Shown here piece by piece: positions 63,496 through 64,000 of a stretch of DNA of 64,000 nucleotides; the first letter of the stretch is position 1; every line of letters begins with the position of its first letter. Origin of the DNA: Aldehydirespirator sp965204875 (GTDB lineage: Bacteria > Actinomycetota > Acidimicrobiia > Acidimicrobiales > Aldehydirespiratoraceae). A model generated the notes under the pieces. That model saw nothing but the letters and a program-made list of their open reading frames with translations. It was not told the origin of the DNA and did no database searches. The stretch is from the NCBI GenBank assembly GCA_965204875.1, contig OZ242020.1, positions 248,001-312,000 on the forward strand. The letters run 5' to 3'. A program made the translations under genes and the position numbers.

Positions 63496-64000
63496 CGGCG
63501 GCCCGCCTGCTCGACCTGATCCACCACCGGGCCGCTGTAGGCGTCAACGCCAGCGCCCGCGGCCTGCAGCGCGGGGGCGTCGCCGCCGGTCCAGACGATG
63601 ACGATGTCGCCGAACGTGTCCGCCTGCTCGACATCGACCAGGTCCTGCTTGACCATCTCCAGGACGGCCAGGAAGCGGACCACCAAGCCGATCCGGTCGC
63701 CGATGCCGGAGGTGAGCTGCCGGAAGGTCACTGACCCCGAGGTCCGCAGGCGGCCTGCGAGCTCCACGACGGCATCACCGACCGTGATCTCGATGGACGT
63801 GATGTGCGCGATGTCCACCCTGGGCGCCGCCACCGGGGCCGCGGCACGGCGGAAAGCGTCTCGCACCTCCTCGGGGGTTGCCCCCTCCAGCAGGCACGGC
63901 GCGAGCGTCAGCCAGCGCTCCTCGACCAGCCCTGCGGTGCGGGGCCGGCTGCGCGCCGCCGCCGCCAGGAGGCTCTGCAGTGTCGCTGCGGCGCCGCGGA
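63492..64000 (-). CDS. scpA: Segregation and condensation protein A, C-terminal part, cut by window edge
   Basis: The minus-strand frame is open from the window end. It reads TLQSLLAAAARSRPRTAGLVEERWLTLAPCLLEGATPEEVRDAFRRAAAP and then VDIAHITSIEITVGDAVVELAGRLRTSGSVTFRQLTSGIGDRIGLVVRFLAVLEMVKQDLVDVEQADTFGDIVIVW, which is the C-terminal winged-helix of the kleisin ScpA. About 169 residues are visible; the N-terminal SMC-binding half is outside. It is upstream of scpB and coupled to it. Confidence 0.93.
   Translation of the reverse strand, partial: RGAAATLQSLLAAAARSRPRTAGLVEERWLTLAPCLLEGATPEEVRDAFRRAAAPVAAPRVDIAHITSIEITVGDAVVELAGRLRTSGSVTFRQLTSGIGDRIGLVVRFLAVLEMVKQDLVDVEQADTFGDIVIVWTGGDAPALQAAGAGVDAYSGPVVDQVEQAGRR

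Overview
The window is a high-GC chromosomal segment whose gene content points to an actinobacterium, most likely an uncultured Acidimicrobiia-like organism. The evidence is a mycobacterial-type phosphoserine aminotransferase, many acyl-CoA ligase/dehydrogenase/CoA-transferase genes, a flavin/F420-type PPOX protein, an LLM oxidoreductase, DUF222-HNH, and heavy use of GTG starts. This assignment is an inference; no rRNA or ribosomal protein gene is present to settle it, and I saw no tRNA or CRISPR array.

Layout: 1-12.5 kb holds an S9 peptidase (cut by the window edge), an aspartate-type aminotransferase, serC, and a block of acyl-CoA metabolism (carboxyltransferase, CoA-transferase, AMP-ligase, enoyl-CoA hydratase, acyl-CoA dehydrogenase). 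Two paralogous membrane-anchored sulfite-oxidase-fold molybdoenzymes (12.6-14.9 and 22.0-24.0 kb) bracket a second AMP-ligase, a DUF222-HNH gene, an IS30 copy, rsgA and a decayed ISL3-like fragment. From 24.0 to 35.3 kb lies a catabolic cluster mixing purine-type genes (fused Fe-S/molybdenum xanthine dehydrogenase, SsnA-like hydrolase, 8-oxoguanine deaminase, phosphoribosyltransferase) with protocatechuate/gallate-type ring cleavage genes (ligA, ligB, ligJ, ligK), plus an LLM oxidoreductase and an M20 hydrolase. From 35.3 to 38.2 kb three broken genes surround a lower-GC AlbA_2/ATPase regulator. A peptide-type ABC transporter occupies 38.3-46.1 kb, with its second ATPase on the opposite strand. 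An iron-linked imelysin/di-haem operon (46.4-53.4 kb) is split by a second IS30 copy. From 55.7 to 62.8 kb is a defence-like island (DUF262-HNH-AlbA_2 fusion, VapBC, restriction-modification pair), ending at the chromosome-condensation genes scpB and scpA.

The most unusual signal is not a gene family. Imperfect local tandem duplications are concentrated at gene boundaries and inside protein linkers. At five boundaries the duplicated start region forms one or two tiny ORFs, each of which stops on a 4-base ATGA or GTGA overlap with the next start. The repeat periods there are 65, 32, 101, 26 and 20 bases, all equal to 2 modulo 3. At three other boundaries the period is 72, 75 or 15, a multiple of three, and extends the reading frame in frame. 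I found no boundary start duplication with a period of 1 modulo 3, which suggests selection for maintained translational coupling. In-gene linker duplications (24, 24, 23, 25, 24 and 12 codons) look like the same mutational process under frame selection.
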